DNA from: Pseudomonas quercus
Lineage (GTDB): Bacteria; Pseudomonadota; Gammaproteobacteria; Pseudomonadales; Pseudomonadaceae
NCBI RefSeq assembly: GCF_012033695.1
Contig: NZ_JAAVJI010000016.1
Coordinates: forward strand, 1-64,000
Direction of reading: 5' to 3'
Length of the DNA stretch: 64,000 nucleotides
The notes below the pieces were generated by a model. The model made no database searches and was not told the DNA's origin. It saw nothing but the letters and a program-made list of their open reading frames with translations. Shown here one piece after another: positions 25,055 to 33,988 of the stretch. Numbering within the stretch: the first letter of the stretch is position 1; each line of letters begins with the position of its first letter. The position numbers and the translations under genes were made by a program.

Positions 25055-26368
25055 TTACAAAGTCGTGGATGAGCCGCTTGACGCGAAGTTCTCATAGCCC
25101 TGGAGCTGCTTGGCGATGGAGGCGATCTTGCTCGCGTAGTGCGGGTCGGTCGCGTATCCGGCCTTTTGCAACTCTTTAACAAACTGTTCCGGGTTATCGG
25201 CCGACTTCACAACATCTTGATAGCGATCGTTGTTCTGCAGCAGATTGACCAGGTCATGGAAGCTGTCGGCGAAGGAGTCATAGGCGCGGAATTGCGCCGA
25301 TTCCTTGACCACCTGGCCACCCTCGTATTCGGCGGTAACCGCACGCGTGGTATCGCCTTTCCAGCTGGAACCTGCCTTGATGTTGAACAGGTTGTGGGAG
25401 CTGCTGCCGTCGCTGTCGCGCAGTACCGACTTACCCCAGCCGGTTTCAAGCGCCGCCTGGGCCACCAACACTTTGGGGTCCACGCCAATGCGCGCAGCGG
25501 CTTCCTGCGCCATGGGCAACATGGTGTTGATAAAATCGTCGTGCGAGGCGAAGGCCGCCTTACCCGGTGCCAACGGCACCTGGGCAAGCGTGCGGGTGCC
25601 GGTGTCGGCGGCCTTGGGCGCCGTGGCGTAATCCTTGGTCCAGTCGCCATAGGCGCCTGCAGTCTCGGCGCCAACTGCGTTGTCCGCCGTACTGGCGTGG
25701 GCATTGGCCACCGCCGTCGCGATGCTGCTGGGCGCAGTAGCCGGTACATTGATACGGTTGTTCAGGTTTTGCGGGTGTAGCAGGTTCGCATGGGGCGCGT
25801 CGCCACGGACCAGGGTGTTGCGCGTGGTCGCTTCGGTCTCGCCCGGTACGATGCCCGCCAACAGGCGGTCCACCGACTTGCTAGGCAAGGCCAGGCGGCG
25901 CTGGTTGAGCATCGCCATGTCGTTGTGCGCTGAAGCTGCAGCCGAATGCGCTTCAGCAGAGCCGTTGCGTACGGCGCCCAAGGCATGGGTGGTGCTGTCC
26001 GGGCGTGCGAAGGGGTTGGCGCCTGTATGGGAGGCGTCCTTGGTCTTGGACAGCTGACGCATGAGCACGTCTTGCAAGCCGATGCCGTTGCCCGTATGGG
26101 ACAGGCTGACCGACAGCTGCTGGTCATACATGTCCTGGTACTGCTTCACGGCTTCGGTGTTCATGGGGTTGTCTTTGGCCAGCACATCGTTGGCCGAGCG
26201 CATGGACTTGAGCATCTGGCCCACAAATACCGATTCAAATTCCTGGGCCACCTTGCGCAGGTTGGCGTCGCTGTCGCGATCGCCCACCTTGAGCGAACTC
26301 AACCGGTTCAGGTCGGTATAGGCGCCGGAGTCTTTACCGGACGAAACACCCCCAGACGGCATGTCCAT
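25055..26368 (-). CDS. flgJ: Peptidoglycan hydrolase/rod assembly protein FlgJ
   Basis: Periplasmic rod-capping scaffold and peptidoglycan hydrolase, 437 residues. The N-terminal rod-binding domain (about 30-125) shows LRKVAQEFESVFVGQMLKSM and SLSHTGNGIGLQDVL. An Ala/Asn-rich linker (about 130-270) follows, then a glucosaminidase-type domain (about 275-430) with AARIGVDPKVLVAQAALETGWGKS, whose ETGWG holds the expected catalytic glutamate. The long linker makes it larger than enterobacterial FlgJ (about 313 residues), as in other pseudomonads. It lies 11 bp after flgI. Confidence 0.95.
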   Translation of the reverse strand: MDMPSGGVSSGKDSGAYTDLNRLSSLKVGDRDSDANLRKVAQEFESVFVGQMLKSMRSANDVLAKDNPMNTEAVKQYQDMYDQQLSVSLSHTGNGIGLQDVLMRQLSKTKDASHTGANPFARPDSTTHALGAVRNGSAEAHSAAASAHNDMAMLNQRRLALPSKSVDRLLAGIVPGETEATTRNTLVRGDAPHANLLHPQNLNNRINVPATAPSSIATAVANAHASTADNAVGAETAGAYGDWTKDYATAPKAADTGTRTLAQVPLAPGKAAFASHDDFINTMLPMAQEAAARIGVDPKVLVAQAALETGWGKSVLRDSDGSSSHNLFNIKAGSSWKGDTTRAVTAEYEGGQVVKESAQFRAYDSFADSFHDLVNLLQNNDRYQDVVKSADNPEQFVKELQKAGYATDPHYASKIASIAKQLQGYENFASSGSSTTL

Positions 26369-26379
26369 GCTGATTACCC

Positions 26380-27489
26380 TCAGATTACGATCAGGTCGGC
26401 TTGCAACGCACCGGCCTGCTTCAAGGCTTCGAGAATAGCCATCAGGTCACTGGGCGCAGCGCCAACCTGGTTGACTGCGCGCACGATCTCATCAAGCGTG
26501 GTTCCGGGGCCGAACTTGAACATGGGCTTGGCCTCCTGTTCAGCGTTCACCTTCGAGCGTGGCACTACAGCGGTCTGGCCATTGGACAACGGTCCGGGCT
26601 GGCTGACGATCGGGTCTTCGGTGATCGTCACTGTCAAACTGCCGTGAGTCACTGCCGCTGGCGTAACCTTGACGTTCTGCCCGATCACGATAGTGCCGGT
26701 GCGAGAGTTGATAATGACCTTGGCCATGGCCTGGCCGGGGTCTACTTCAAGGTTTTCCAGTATCGACAGGTAGTCCACACGCTGGTTGGGATCAAGCGGC
26801 GCGGTCACCCGAACCGATCCCCCGTCCACTGCACTTGCAACTCCCGCGCCAAGTAATTCGTTGACCTTGTCCACAATGTGCTTGGCGGTGGTGAAGTCCG
26901 GGCGATTCAGGTTCATGGTCAGGAAATTGCCTTGGTCGAAGCCACTGGGCACTGAACGCTCTACCGTTGCGCCGCCAGGAATCCGACCTGCCGAAGGCAC
27001 GTTGACGGTGATTTTCGAGCCGTCCTTGCCTTCAGCGTCAAAACCACCCACTACCAGGTTGCCTTGGGCGATGGCGTACACGTTGCCGTCGATCCCCTTG
27101 AGGGGCGTCATCAGCAGGCTGCCACCGCGCAGGCTCTTGGAGTTACCGATGGACGACACAGTGATATCAATGGTTTGCCCTGGCTTGGAGAACGGCGGCA
27201 GGTCAGCGTGGATCGCCACGGCTGCCACGTTCTTGAGCTGGGCAGAGCTGGTGCCTGTAGGTACTTTGATACCGAACTGGGCCAGCATGTTGTTGAACGT
27301 CTGCAGGGTGAACGGCGTTTGGGTGGTCTGGTCGCCGCTGCCGCTCAGGCCCACGACCAAACCGTAGCCGATCAGCTGGTTGCTACGTACGCCCTGAATG
27401 CTGGCGATGTCCTTGAGGCGTTCGGCGTGGGCACCGAGCGCGGTCAAGCACAACAGGGATGCCGCCACCAACTGCTTGAAATTCAACAT
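26380..27489 (-). CDS. flgI: Flagellar P-ring protein FlgI
   Basis: Forms the periplasmic P-ring around the rod. The precursor is 369 residues with the signal peptide MLNFKQLVAASLLCLTALGAHA followed by ERLKDIASIQGVRSNQLIGYGLVVGLSGSGD, the family's diagnostic start. The C-terminus GAAPSDLMAILEALKQAGALQADLIVI is also typical. Three in-frame starts (GTG 27501, ATG 27495, ATG 27489) follow the flgH stop without a clear ribosome binding site. The last gives the family's usual length. FlgA, encoded at 36233, is its assembly chaperone. Confidence 0.95.
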   Translation of the reverse strand: MLNFKQLVAASLLCLTALGAHAERLKDIASIQGVRSNQLIGYGLVVGLSGSGDQTTQTPFTLQTFNNMLAQFGIKVPTGTSSAQLKNVAAVAIHADLPPFSKPGQTIDITVSSIGNSKSLRGGSLLMTPLKGIDGNVYAIAQGNLVVGGFDAEGKDGSKITVNVPSAGRIPGGATVERSVPSGFDQGNFLTMNLNRPDFTTAKHIVDKVNELLGAGVASAVDGGSVRVTAPLDPNQRVDYLSILENLEVDPGQAMAKVIINSRTGTIVIGQNVKVTPAAVTHGSLTVTITEDPIVSQPGPLSNGQTAVVPRSKVNAEQEAKPMFKFGPGTTLDEIVRAVNQVGAAPSDLMAILEALKQAGALQADLIVI

Positions 27490-27501
27490 GGTCATGCACA
27501 C

Positions 27502-28197
27502 TCAGAAGGGGAAGTACGGGCTGGCGAAGAACCGATCCAACCACCCAGGCTGGCTGGCTTCAGCGAAGGAGCCGGTGCCGGAGTAGGTGATGCGCGCATC
27601 GGCCACACGGGTCGACGACACGGTATTGTCGGTTGCAATGTCATCTGCACGAATCAGGCCAGCAATACGTACCAGTTCCTGCCCGGTGTTGAGGGTGAGC
27701 CACTTCTCGCCACGAACCGAAATGATCCCGTTGGGCAACACATCGGCCACGGTCACGGTGATCGAACCGGTAAGGCTATTACCCTGGGCCGCCTTGGCGT
27801 CGCCGTTGGTGGTACGGTCCCCGCTGTAGCCGGCATCCAGGCCCAGGTCAGCGCCGCCCAAGGGATTGTTGGTGGTGCCGCTCCCGCCAAACAGCGAGGT
27901 CAGGCCGATCTTGTTGCTGCTGCTCTTGGTCACCTTGGAGTTGGCGCTTTTGCTCGCCGACGTTCTCTCGGCCAAGGTGATGGTGATGATGTCGCCCACC
28001 CGGAACGCCTTGCGGTCGGTGTACAGGTTCTGGTCAAAGCCGGCCTGGTAGATCGAGCCGTTGTTGGACGCGGCTGGCAGCGGCGTACGCGGCAGCACAG
28101 GGGCGTAGTACGGGTCGTTCGCCTTGGGGGGCGGTGACATGCAGCCACTCAATGCGGCAGCACCGGCCAACAACAACACAGCAGACAGACGATTCAT
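27502..28197 (-). CDS. flgH: Flagellar L-ring lipoprotein FlgH
   Basis: Outer-membrane L-ring subunit of 231 residues. The lipoprotein signal MNRLSAVLLLAGAAALSGC puts the acylated cysteine at 19. The body has GSIYQAGFDQNLYTDRKAFRVGDIITI and DVLPNGIISVRGEKWLTLN, both diagnostic of FlgH, and ends SPYFPF. The ATG at 28197 follows a GGAG; an upstream ATG at 28242 would put 15 residues before the signal peptide and is rejected. Confidence 0.95.
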   Translation of the reverse strand: MNRLSAVLLLAGAAALSGCMSPPPKANDPYYAPVLPRTPLPAASNNGSIYQAGFDQNLYTDRKAFRVGDIITITLAERTSASKSANSKVTKSSSNKIGLTSLFGGSGTTNNPLGGADLGLDAGYSGDRTTNGDAKAAQGNSLTGSITVTVADVLPNGIISVRGEKWLTLNTGQELVRIAGLIRADDIATDNTVSSTRVADARITYSGTGSFAEASQPGWLDRFFASPYFPF

Positions 28198-28261
28198 GAC
28201 TCCAACCTCACGGTGTAACTGATCCTTCAGGCGTTTGAGCAAGCGTTTAGGGATGCTGGGA

Positions 28262-29047
28262 TTACAGGTTCTGGGTGACGTACTGCAGCATCTGGTCTGC
28301 GGTGGAGATCACTTTGGAGTTCATTTCGTAGGCACGCTGGGTGGTAATCATGTTCACCAACTCTTCCACCGTGCTGACGTTGGAGTTTTCCAGGGTGTTC
28401 TGCAGTACGGTGCCAAAGCCGTTCAAACCTGGGGTACCCACGTTGGGCGCGCCGCTGGCTGCGGTTTCCAGGTACAGGTTGCCGCCGATGGATTGCAGGC
28501 CGGCCGGGTTGATGAAGTCGGCGGTTTGTACGTTGCCGATCACCTGCGCAGTGGCGCTGCCGGTGGTGGTGATGGACACCGTACCGTCCGTGCCTACGGT
28601 AAAGGTCTGGGCTTCGGCAGGCACCGTAATGGCCGGTTGCAAGGCCAAACCATTGGCGGTCACGATCTGGCCGTCCGAGTTCAGGTGGAACGTACCGTCA
28701 CGGGTGTAGGAAATGGTGCCATCGGGCTGCATGACCTGGAAGAAACCACGGCCGTTCACAGCCATGTCCAGAGGCTGGTCAGTGGTTTGCAGGCTACCGG
28801 CCGTAAAGTTTTTCTGGGTGCCCACAATGCGCACACCGGTACCCACCTGCAGGCCTGACGGCAGTTCGCTATCCTGGGTGGATTGAGCACCCGGCTGGCG
28901 TTTTACCTGGTAGAGCAGGTCCTGGAACTCGGCGCGGTCTTTCTTGAAACCGGTGGTGGACACGTTCGCCAGGTTGTTGGAGATGGTGGTCAGGTTGGTG
29001 TCCTGGGCAGCCAGGCCGGTCTTGCTGACGTAGAGTGCTGGAAGCAT
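28262..29047 (-). CDS. flgG: Flagellar distal rod protein FlgG
   Basis: Distal rod subunit of 261 residues. It begins MLPALYVSKTGLAAQDTNLTTISNNLANVSTTGFKKDRAEFQDLLYQ with the rod/hook N-terminal motif. It ends TLENSNVSTVEELVNMITTQRAYEMNSKVISTADQMLQYV, which is FlgG-specific. Size is normal. It lies 80 bp after flgF and 64 bp before flgH. Confidence 0.96.
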   Translation of the reverse strand: MLPALYVSKTGLAAQDTNLTTISNNLANVSTTGFKKDRAEFQDLLYQVKRQPGAQSTQDSELPSGLQVGTGVRIVGTQKNFTAGSLQTTDQPLDMAVNGRGFFQVMQPDGTISYTRDGTFHLNSDGQIVTANGLALQPAITVPAEAQTFTVGTDGTVSITTTGSATAQVIGNVQTADFINPAGLQSIGGNLYLETAASGAPNVGTPGLNGFGTVLQNTLENSNVSTVEELVNMITTQRAYEMNSKVISTADQMLQYVTQNL

Positions 29048-29127
29048 GGGGTGTTCTCCTTCGGGCGGTGGCTAGGCCTGCGCCGGTGTGTCAAAAAAGG
29101 CAGCGTCAAGAAACGTGTGGGTTACGA

Positions 29128-29865
29128 CTAGCTTTGCAGGACCCGTGCCATTGCTTCATCGTCTTCCTTGGCAGTCGTCATCATTTTGATGTGCATTTCA
29201 AACTGCTTGGAAAGGGCCATCACTTGGGTCATCTCTTCAACCGCATTCACGTTGCTGCCTTGCAGGAAGCCGGACGTCATTTGTACCTGGCCGTCCATGT
29301 CGGCCGGCTGGCCGCTTTTGGTATGGATCAAGCCGTCGGTGCCTTTGGTAAGGTCAGCGGCTTTCGGATTCACGGTCTTGATACGGTCAACCACGGCCAT
29401 TACTGAAGGCGCCTGGCCCAGGGAACGAATGCTGATGGTGCCGTCCTGGCCAACGTCGATCTGCTCTTCAGGTGGCACGGCAATCGGGCCGCCATTGCCC
29501 ATCACGGCCATGCCGGTGCTGGTACGCAACACGCCCAAGGCATCTACGTTCAGGCTGGCACTCTTGGTGTAGGCTTCGGAACCGTCTGGGGCTTGCACGG
29601 CAATCCACCCTTCCCCGCCAATGGCGACGTCCAGGTCGCGACCCGTGGCGATCATCGGCCCGCCGCTCAGGTCAGTGGCTGGGCGCTCGGTCATGGCGTA
29701 GGCGCGCGAGGGCAACGTGTCGCCGAACACCGGCATGGAGCGGGCTTGCTCCAGGTCCTTCTGGAAACCATTGGTGGACACGTTGGCAAGGTTGTTGGCG
29801 TGGGCCTTCTGCGCGAGGGCGTTCTGGCTAGCGCCAGACATGGCGACGTAAAGCATTTTATCCAT
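29128..29865 (-). CDS. flgF: Flagellar proximal rod protein FlgF
   Basis: Proximal rod subunit of 245 residues, first gene of flgFGHIJKL. It shows MDKMLYVAMSGASQNALAQKAHANNLANVSTNGFQKDLEQAR at the N-terminus and GSNVNAVEEMTQVMALSKQFEMHIKMM at the C-terminus. An AAGGAG nine bases before the ATG at 29865 fixes the start; the frame open to 29916 is ignored. The sigma-54-type promoter at 29917-29932 lies about 50 bp upstream. Between it and flgE is a 0.7-kb repeat array. Confidence 0.95.
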   Translation of the reverse strand: MDKMLYVAMSGASQNALAQKAHANNLANVSTNGFQKDLEQARSMPVFGDTLPSRAYAMTERPATDLSGGPMIATGRDLDVAIGGEGWIAVQAPDGSEAYTKSASLNVDALGVLRTSTGMAVMGNGGPIAVPPEEQIDVGQDGTISIRSLGQAPSVMAVVDRIKTVNPKAADLTKGTDGLIHTKSGQPADMDGQVQMTSGFLQGSNVNAVEEMTQVMALSKQFEMHIKMMTTAKEDDEAMARVLQS

Positions 29866-29916
29866 GGTGGTCTCCTTGGCGGCAAAGGCCGCTGAGTAGC
29901 TGTGTACCAGAGACAT

Positions 29917-29932
29917 AGCAATAGGCGGGCCA
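29917..29932 (-). promoter_or_regulatory. Candidate sigma-54 promoter for flgFGHIJKL
   Basis: Minus-strand TGGCCC-GCCTA-TTGCT differs from TGGCAC-N5-TTGCW at one position. The predicted start is near 29907, leaving about 40 bases before the flgF ATG. In P. aeruginosa this operon is RpoN/FleR-dependent. Confidence 0.75.
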
Positions 29933-30107
29933 AGTTCTGATAAAAGCCTTAGAAGGCTCTATTCAGGCACTTTCATGGTTTCGACAGAATAATGACGGGA
30001 TAAAAATGGCGGGATCTCGACGGTGCCCACGGGATCAACGGGGTAGCGACGTAGATTTACTGACAGCGGAGCGGTGCCGCACCCCCATGTAGGCCTGACA
30101 CAGCCGC

Positions 30108-30779
30108 CGAACGGGTTTTACATTATTCCCGGGCTTTGCCCGGTCCCACAGGTAATGCGCGAAACGGCGCAGCCGGCGAACGGGTTTTACGTTACTCCCG
30201 GGCTTCGCTCGCCCCCACAGGCAATGCGTGAAACGTGTGGGAGCTGGCGCGGCCGTCGAACGGGTTTTACGTTGTTCCCGGGCTTCGCTCACCCCCACAG
30301 GCAATGCGTGAAACGTGTGGGAGCTGGCGCAGCCGGCGAACGGGTTCTACGTTGTTCCCGGGCCTTGCCTGGCCCCACAGGCAATGCGTGAAACGTGTGA
30401 AAGCTGGCGCGGCCGTCGAACGGGTTTTACGTTGTTCCCGGGCTTTGCCCGGTCCCACAGGCAATGCACGAAACGTGTGAAAGCTGGCGCGGCCGTCGAA
30501 CGGGTTTTACGTTGTTCCCGGGCTTCGCTCGCCCCCACAGGCAATGCGTGAAACGTGTGGGAGCTGGCGAACGGGTTCTACGTTGTTCCCGGGCCTTGCC
30601 TGGCCCCACAGGCAATGCGTGAAACGTGTGGGAGCTGGCGCAGCCGGCGAACGGTTTTACGTTGTTCCCGGGCTTCGCTCGCCCCCACAGGCAATGCGTG
30701 AAACGTGTGGGAGCTGGCGCAGCCGGCGAACGGGTTTTACGTTGTTCCCGGGCTTTGCCGGGCCCTACAAGCATTTTTA
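30108..30779. repeat. Array of nine ~80-bp tandem REP-like units
   Basis: Units begin with CGAACGGGTT at 30108, 30177, 30257, 30337, 30417, 30497, 30568, 30648 and 30727. Period is 80 bp for most, 69 for the first, 71 where GCAGCCGG is lost, and 79 where one G is lost. Each contains GGGC-loop-GCCC hairpins, a GTTCCCGGGC element and GTGGGAGCTGGCGC. Two alternating variants occur (CAGCCGGCGAAC and CGGCCGTCGAAC). Open frames through it on both strands merely translate the repeat. It lies between flgF and flgE. Confidence 0.92.
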
Positions 30780-30797
30780 AAGCCTAGGCACCCGCCC

Positions 30798-30986
30798 CTA
30801 CGGCCGGCACCCGGCATTATGGAACGGACCTGCGAACCGTTGGAAAGCCTCGCCTGGATCGTGCTGCAGGCACACGAACTGCCCTGTGGCCAGGCTTTGA
30901 TACGTGAACCACGGCGCGGGCGCCGCTTCGGCAAGCCCACTGGTAAGGGTAAGAAATATCATGAACAGGTGAAGGCACGTTTTCAT
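30798..30986 (-). CDS. Small secreted protein of unknown function downstream of flgE
   Basis: A 62-residue protein with a clear signal peptide (MKTCLHLFMIFLTLTSGLAEA) and a mature part of about 41 residues with two cysteines (APAPWFTYQSLATGQFVCLQ, and GPFHNAGCRP at the end) that could form a disulfide. A GGAG lies eight bases before the ATG. It follows flgE by 48 bp on the same strand, behind a stem-loop, so it may be transcribed with flgBCDE. I do not recognise a family with a known function. It ends right at the edge of the repeat array. Confidence 0.6.
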   Translation of the reverse strand: MKTCLHLFMIFLTLTSGLAEAAPAPWFTYQSLATGQFVCLQHDPGEAFQRFAGPFHNAGCRP

Positions 30987-30998
30987 GGCAACTCCAGG

Positions 30999-31030
30999 CC
31001 AGGGGCGGCGGTTTCGCGCGCCGCCCCTGG
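30999..31030 (-). terminator. Strong stem-loop after flgE, without a T-run
   Basis: Perfect 12-bp arms CCAGGGGCGGCG/CGCCGCCCCTGG around an 8-base loop, 4 bp after the flgE stop. On the minus strand it is followed by GGCCTGGAGTTGCC, not by T residues. It may only stabilise the flgBCDE message or reduce read-through into the 62-residue gene. Confidence 0.5.
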
Positions 31031-31034
31031 TACA

Positions 31035-32333
31035 TCACGTCATCTGAATGATCGTCTGCATGATGGTGCTTTCGGTGGAGATGGTCTTGGCGTTCGCCTG
31101 GTAGTTGCTTTGCGCCTTGATCAGGTTAACCAGTTCGCTGGTCAGGTCCACGTTGGAGTCTTCCAGGGAACCTGCCGTCAGGTTGCCCATGGTGCCTGTG
31201 CTAGGTGCGCCTACGATCGGCACGCCGGAAGCAGACGACTCGCGCCAGCCGGTAGCACCGTTGGGCGTCAGGCCTTGCACGTTGGCGAAGTTGGCCAAAG
31301 CCACCTGGCCGATGTTCTTGGACTGGCCGTTGCTGTACGTACCGAAAATGTTGCCGCTGTCGTCGATGGACAAGGACGACAGGCTGCCGGTGGCGTAGCC
31401 GTCCTGGGATTTGGCCGTGACGGCTGACGTCGTGTTGTAGGACGACGTCTGAGTCATGTCAAATGTTACGCCGCCAGTGGCCGCCACAGAACCGTTGCTC
31501 GCCATTACACCAGCAGCATTCTTGGCCGCAGGCACCCAGTTGGTCAGCGTGAACTTGCCGGTAGCATCTACCGTCATGTCGCTGCTGGTGGTGCTTGCCA
31601 GGCTGCCATCAGAGTTGAACGTCATCTTGGCAGAAATAGGCGTAGTAGAGGCCGGGTTCGACGGGTTCACACCATCGATGTTGGCGTACATGGTCCAGGC
31701 GTTGGTGTCGTCCTTGGCAAAGTACTGAGTCATGGTGTGGGAGTTACCCTGACTGTCGTAGATGTCTGTGCTGAAGGTGTAGTTGTAGCTGTTGGTGTCG
31801 CTGGCATCGAACGGCGTCACAGAAGGCACGCTGTTGCTGGAGTTCAGGTTCATGGTTTCGGTCACCGTGTCGGTGGCCTTGGGCGCTAGGGCAGAGGTGT
31901 CTACCTTGAGGGTCGTCAGCACGCCGTCAATGACCTTGCCATTGGAATCGGTGCCATAGCCCATCAGCTTGTTCTGGCTGGCATCAACAATGTTGCCTTC
32001 CTTGTCGGTGCCAAACGCGCCGGCCCGGGTGTAGACCTTGCTGCCGTTATCGCTGACTACGAAGAAGCCGTTGCCGTTGATGGCCATGTCCAGGCTGGCA
32101 CCGGTGCTGCTGATGGTGCCTTGAGTGAACTGCTGAGAAATTGCAGCCGTGGTCACACCGGAACCCACGCCATTCTTGGAGCTGCCAAGGAACAGCGAGT
32201 TGGCGTACACGTCACCGAATTCGGCACGCGACTTCTTGAAGCCCGTGGTAGCCACGTTGGCAATGTTGTTGCCAGTAACGTTAAGGGCGGTGTTGGCTGC
32301 GTTGAGACCGCTAAGGCCGGTATTGAACGACAT
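31035..32333 (-). CDS. flgE: Flagellar hook protein FlgE
   Basis: Hook subunit of 432 residues. It begins MSFNTGLSGLNAANTALNVTGNNIANVATTGFKKSRAEF and ends SNVDLTSELVNLIKAQSNYQANAKTISTESTIMQTIIQM, both hook signatures. The central 150-330 region is the exposed variable domain, rich in Thr/Ser/Asn. It is the last gene of flgBCDE, 29 bp after flgD. Confidence 0.96.
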   Translation of the reverse strand: MSFNTGLSGLNAANTALNVTGNNIANVATTGFKKSRAEFGDVYANSLFLGSSKNGVGSGVTTAAISQQFTQGTISSTGASLDMAINGNGFFVVSDNGSKVYTRAGAFGTDKEGNIVDASQNKLMGYGTDSNGKVIDGVLTTLKVDTSALAPKATDTVTETMNLNSSNSVPSVTPFDASDTNSYNYTFSTDIYDSQGNSHTMTQYFAKDDTNAWTMYANIDGVNPSNPASTTPISAKMTFNSDGSLASTTSSDMTVDATGKFTLTNWVPAAKNAAGVMASNGSVAATGGVTFDMTQTSSYNTTSAVTAKSQDGYATGSLSSLSIDDSGNIFGTYSNGQSKNIGQVALANFANVQGLTPNGATGWRESSASGVPIVGAPSTGTMGNLTAGSLEDSNVDLTSELVNLIKAQSNYQANAKTISTESTIMQTIIQMT

Positions 32334-32362
32334 AGTGCTGACTCCAGTGCCGATAAGCCGGC

Positions 32363-33073
32363 TTACGATCCGATGGTTTTGACGTTGGCCAGCGATACGC
32401 TGGAGCCGTCCGACAGTTTGAGTTTCATGTCACCTGAGGTACTGCCCACCGTCACACTTGTGACGGTCGCTGGCAGGTACGTAGTCTGTGCAACTTCTTT
32501 GCCATCCACTGTGGCGCTGGCGACAAATTTATACGTGCCCGACGTAAGCGCCGTACCGTCGTTGCTCTTGCCGTCCCAGGTGAAACCTACGGTGCCTGCA
32601 GCCTGGCTGCCCAGGTCTATGTTCTTCACCAGGTTGCCGTTGGCGTCATACACCTTCACGGTGGCGTCGGTGGTAGACGACGCCAGGTCGAACTGGCCTG
32701 CCATGCCAGTGCTGGTGTTCACGGTGGCCGTGCTGTTCTGGGCCAGTACCGAATGACCCACCAGTGCCGAGGCTTGCAGTGACTGGGTAGAGGTGTAGTT
32801 GGTGGCCAGCCCGGACACCGTATCGTTCAGGTTGTTGATGCCTTCCACGCTGCTGAACTGAGCCAACTGGGCGACGAACTCAGAGTTGTCCTGAGGGTCC
32901 AGCGGGTTCTGGTTCTTCATCTGGGTCACGAGCAACTGCAGGAACGTGTCCTTGCCCATGGTTTGCGTGCCGGTCTTCGACGTTGTGGACGTGTCGGCCT
33001 TGGTCTTGTCAGTGCCGGTGACTGCGTACTGCGAGAGTATCGAGGCGCTGGCGGCGTCAGAGGTAGTGGTCAT
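32363..33073 (-). CDS. flgD: Flagellar hook capping protein FlgD
   Basis: Scaffold that caps the growing hook, 236 residues. The diagnostic N-terminal segment is MGKDTFLQLLVTQMKNQNPLDPQDNSEFVAQLAQFSSVEGI. The middle has FlgD Ig-like/tudor parts (DANGNLVKNIDLGSQAAGTV, FTWDGKSNDGTALTSGTYKF). It lies 10 bp after flgC in the flgBCDE operon. Confidence 0.95.
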   Translation of the reverse strand: MTTTSDAASASILSQYAVTGTDKTKADTSTTSKTGTQTMGKDTFLQLLVTQMKNQNPLDPQDNSEFVAQLAQFSSVEGINNLNDTVSGLATNYTSTQSLQASALVGHSVLAQNSTATVNTSTGMAGQFDLASSTTDATVKVYDANGNLVKNIDLGSQAAGTVGFTWDGKSNDGTALTSGTYKFVASATVDGKEVAQTTYLPATVTSVTVGSTSGDMKLKLSDGSSVSLANVKTIGS

Positions 33074-33083
33074 GGTTTTTCCC

Positions 33084-33533
33084 TTACTGACCCAGCGTCA
33101 GTACTTTCTGCATCATGGTTTTTGCGGTGTTCATGATGTCGGCATTGGTCTGGAAAGACCGGCTTGCGGAAATCATGTCGGCCATTTCTTCAACGACGTT
33201 CACATTGGGGTAGTACACATACCCGTCCTTGTTCGCCGCCGGGTTGTTGGGTTCGTAGCGGGGTTCCAGGTTGCTCTGGTCTTCAACGATGCCAGACACC
33301 TGTACGCCCTGCCCGCCACTGCCCTGGTCGTCGAACAGCGAGCTGCTGCCGCTGGTGCCGCCGGCCTGATCGGCCAATACGGTGGCAAACACGGGATGGC
33401 GCGCACGGTAGGTCTGGTCGATGCTGGACGAGACGGTTTCGGCGTTGGCGATGTTGCTGGCGGTGGTGTTGAGGCGAGTGGTCTGAGCACTCATGCCGGT
33501 ACCGGCAATGTTGAATACGCTGGAAAGCGACAT
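33084..33533 (-). CDS. flgC: Flagellar proximal rod protein FlgC
   Basis: Rod subunit of 149 residues with the N-terminal motif SVFNIAGTGMSAQTTRLNTTASNIANAETV and the C-terminal VNVVEEMADMISASRSFQTNADIMNTAKTMMQKVLTLGQ. It lies only 3 bp after flgB, so the two are tightly coupled. Confidence 0.96.
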   Translation of the reverse strand: MSLSSVFNIAGTGMSAQTTRLNTTASNIANAETVSSSIDQTYRARHPVFATVLADQAGGTSGSSSLFDDQGSGGQGVQVSGIVEDQSNLEPRYEPNNPAANKDGYVYYPNVNVVEEMADMISASRSFQTNADIMNTAKTMMQKVLTLGQ

Positions 33534-33536
33534 GGG

Positions 33537-33944
33537 TTACTCCCCCTTGATGGCCGTGACCAGGCCACGGAATTTGTTGTTGAGCAGCGTGAAGCTGGCC
33601 TGGAAATCCACAGCGTTCTTGGCGTAGTTGGCTTGCTCGATCTGTGCGTCTACCGTGTTCTGGTCCAGCGATGGCTGGGTGGGTACGCGGTATTGCATGG
33701 TCCCGTCTTCGTCGCTCAAGCCCTGGGCATCAATGTGCATGCTGTTGGTACGCTCAAGGCCAAAACTGCCGTGCTGAACCTTGTCCGCCTGTGCAGCCAG
33801 CACAGACGAAAAATCTACGTCCCGTGCCTTGTAGTTAGGGGTGTCGGCGTTGGCCAGGTTGTTAGCCAATACTTCGGCACGCTGGGCGCGGAAGTTAAGC
33901 GCCTGCTCGTGTATGCCGAGTGCCTTGTCGAAACTGATGCCCAT
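33537..33944 (-). CDS. flgB: Flagellar proximal rod protein FlgB
   Basis: Rod subunit of 135 residues and first gene of flgBCDE. It starts MGISFDKALGIHEQALNFRAQRAEVLANNLANADTPNYKARDVDF, the FlgB signature, and ends TLLNNKFRGLVTAIKGE. A sigma-54-type promoter lies 45-60 bp upstream. The cheR gene precedes it on the same strand, 393 bp away. Confidence 0.96.
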   Translation of the reverse strand: MGISFDKALGIHEQALNFRAQRAEVLANNLANADTPNYKARDVDFSSVLAAQADKVQHGSFGLERTNSMHIDAQGLSDEDGTMQYRVPTQPSLDQNTVDAQIEQANYAKNAVDFQASFTLLNNKFRGLVTAIKGE

Positions 33945-33988
33945 GATCGGTACCTCTGCGACGAAACTGTGTGTGCTGCAAGAGATAT

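Noticed and set aside
30108..30779. CRISPR array
   Set aside because: Units are contiguous, with no unique spacers of 30-40 bp between short repeats, and no cas genes are nearby.
30035..30780. Several 65-115-codon frames on both strands at 30 kb, with repeated peptide motifs
   Set aside because: They translate the 80-bp repeat units. The period is not a multiple of three, so frames rotate. There is no conserved start or ribosome binding site.
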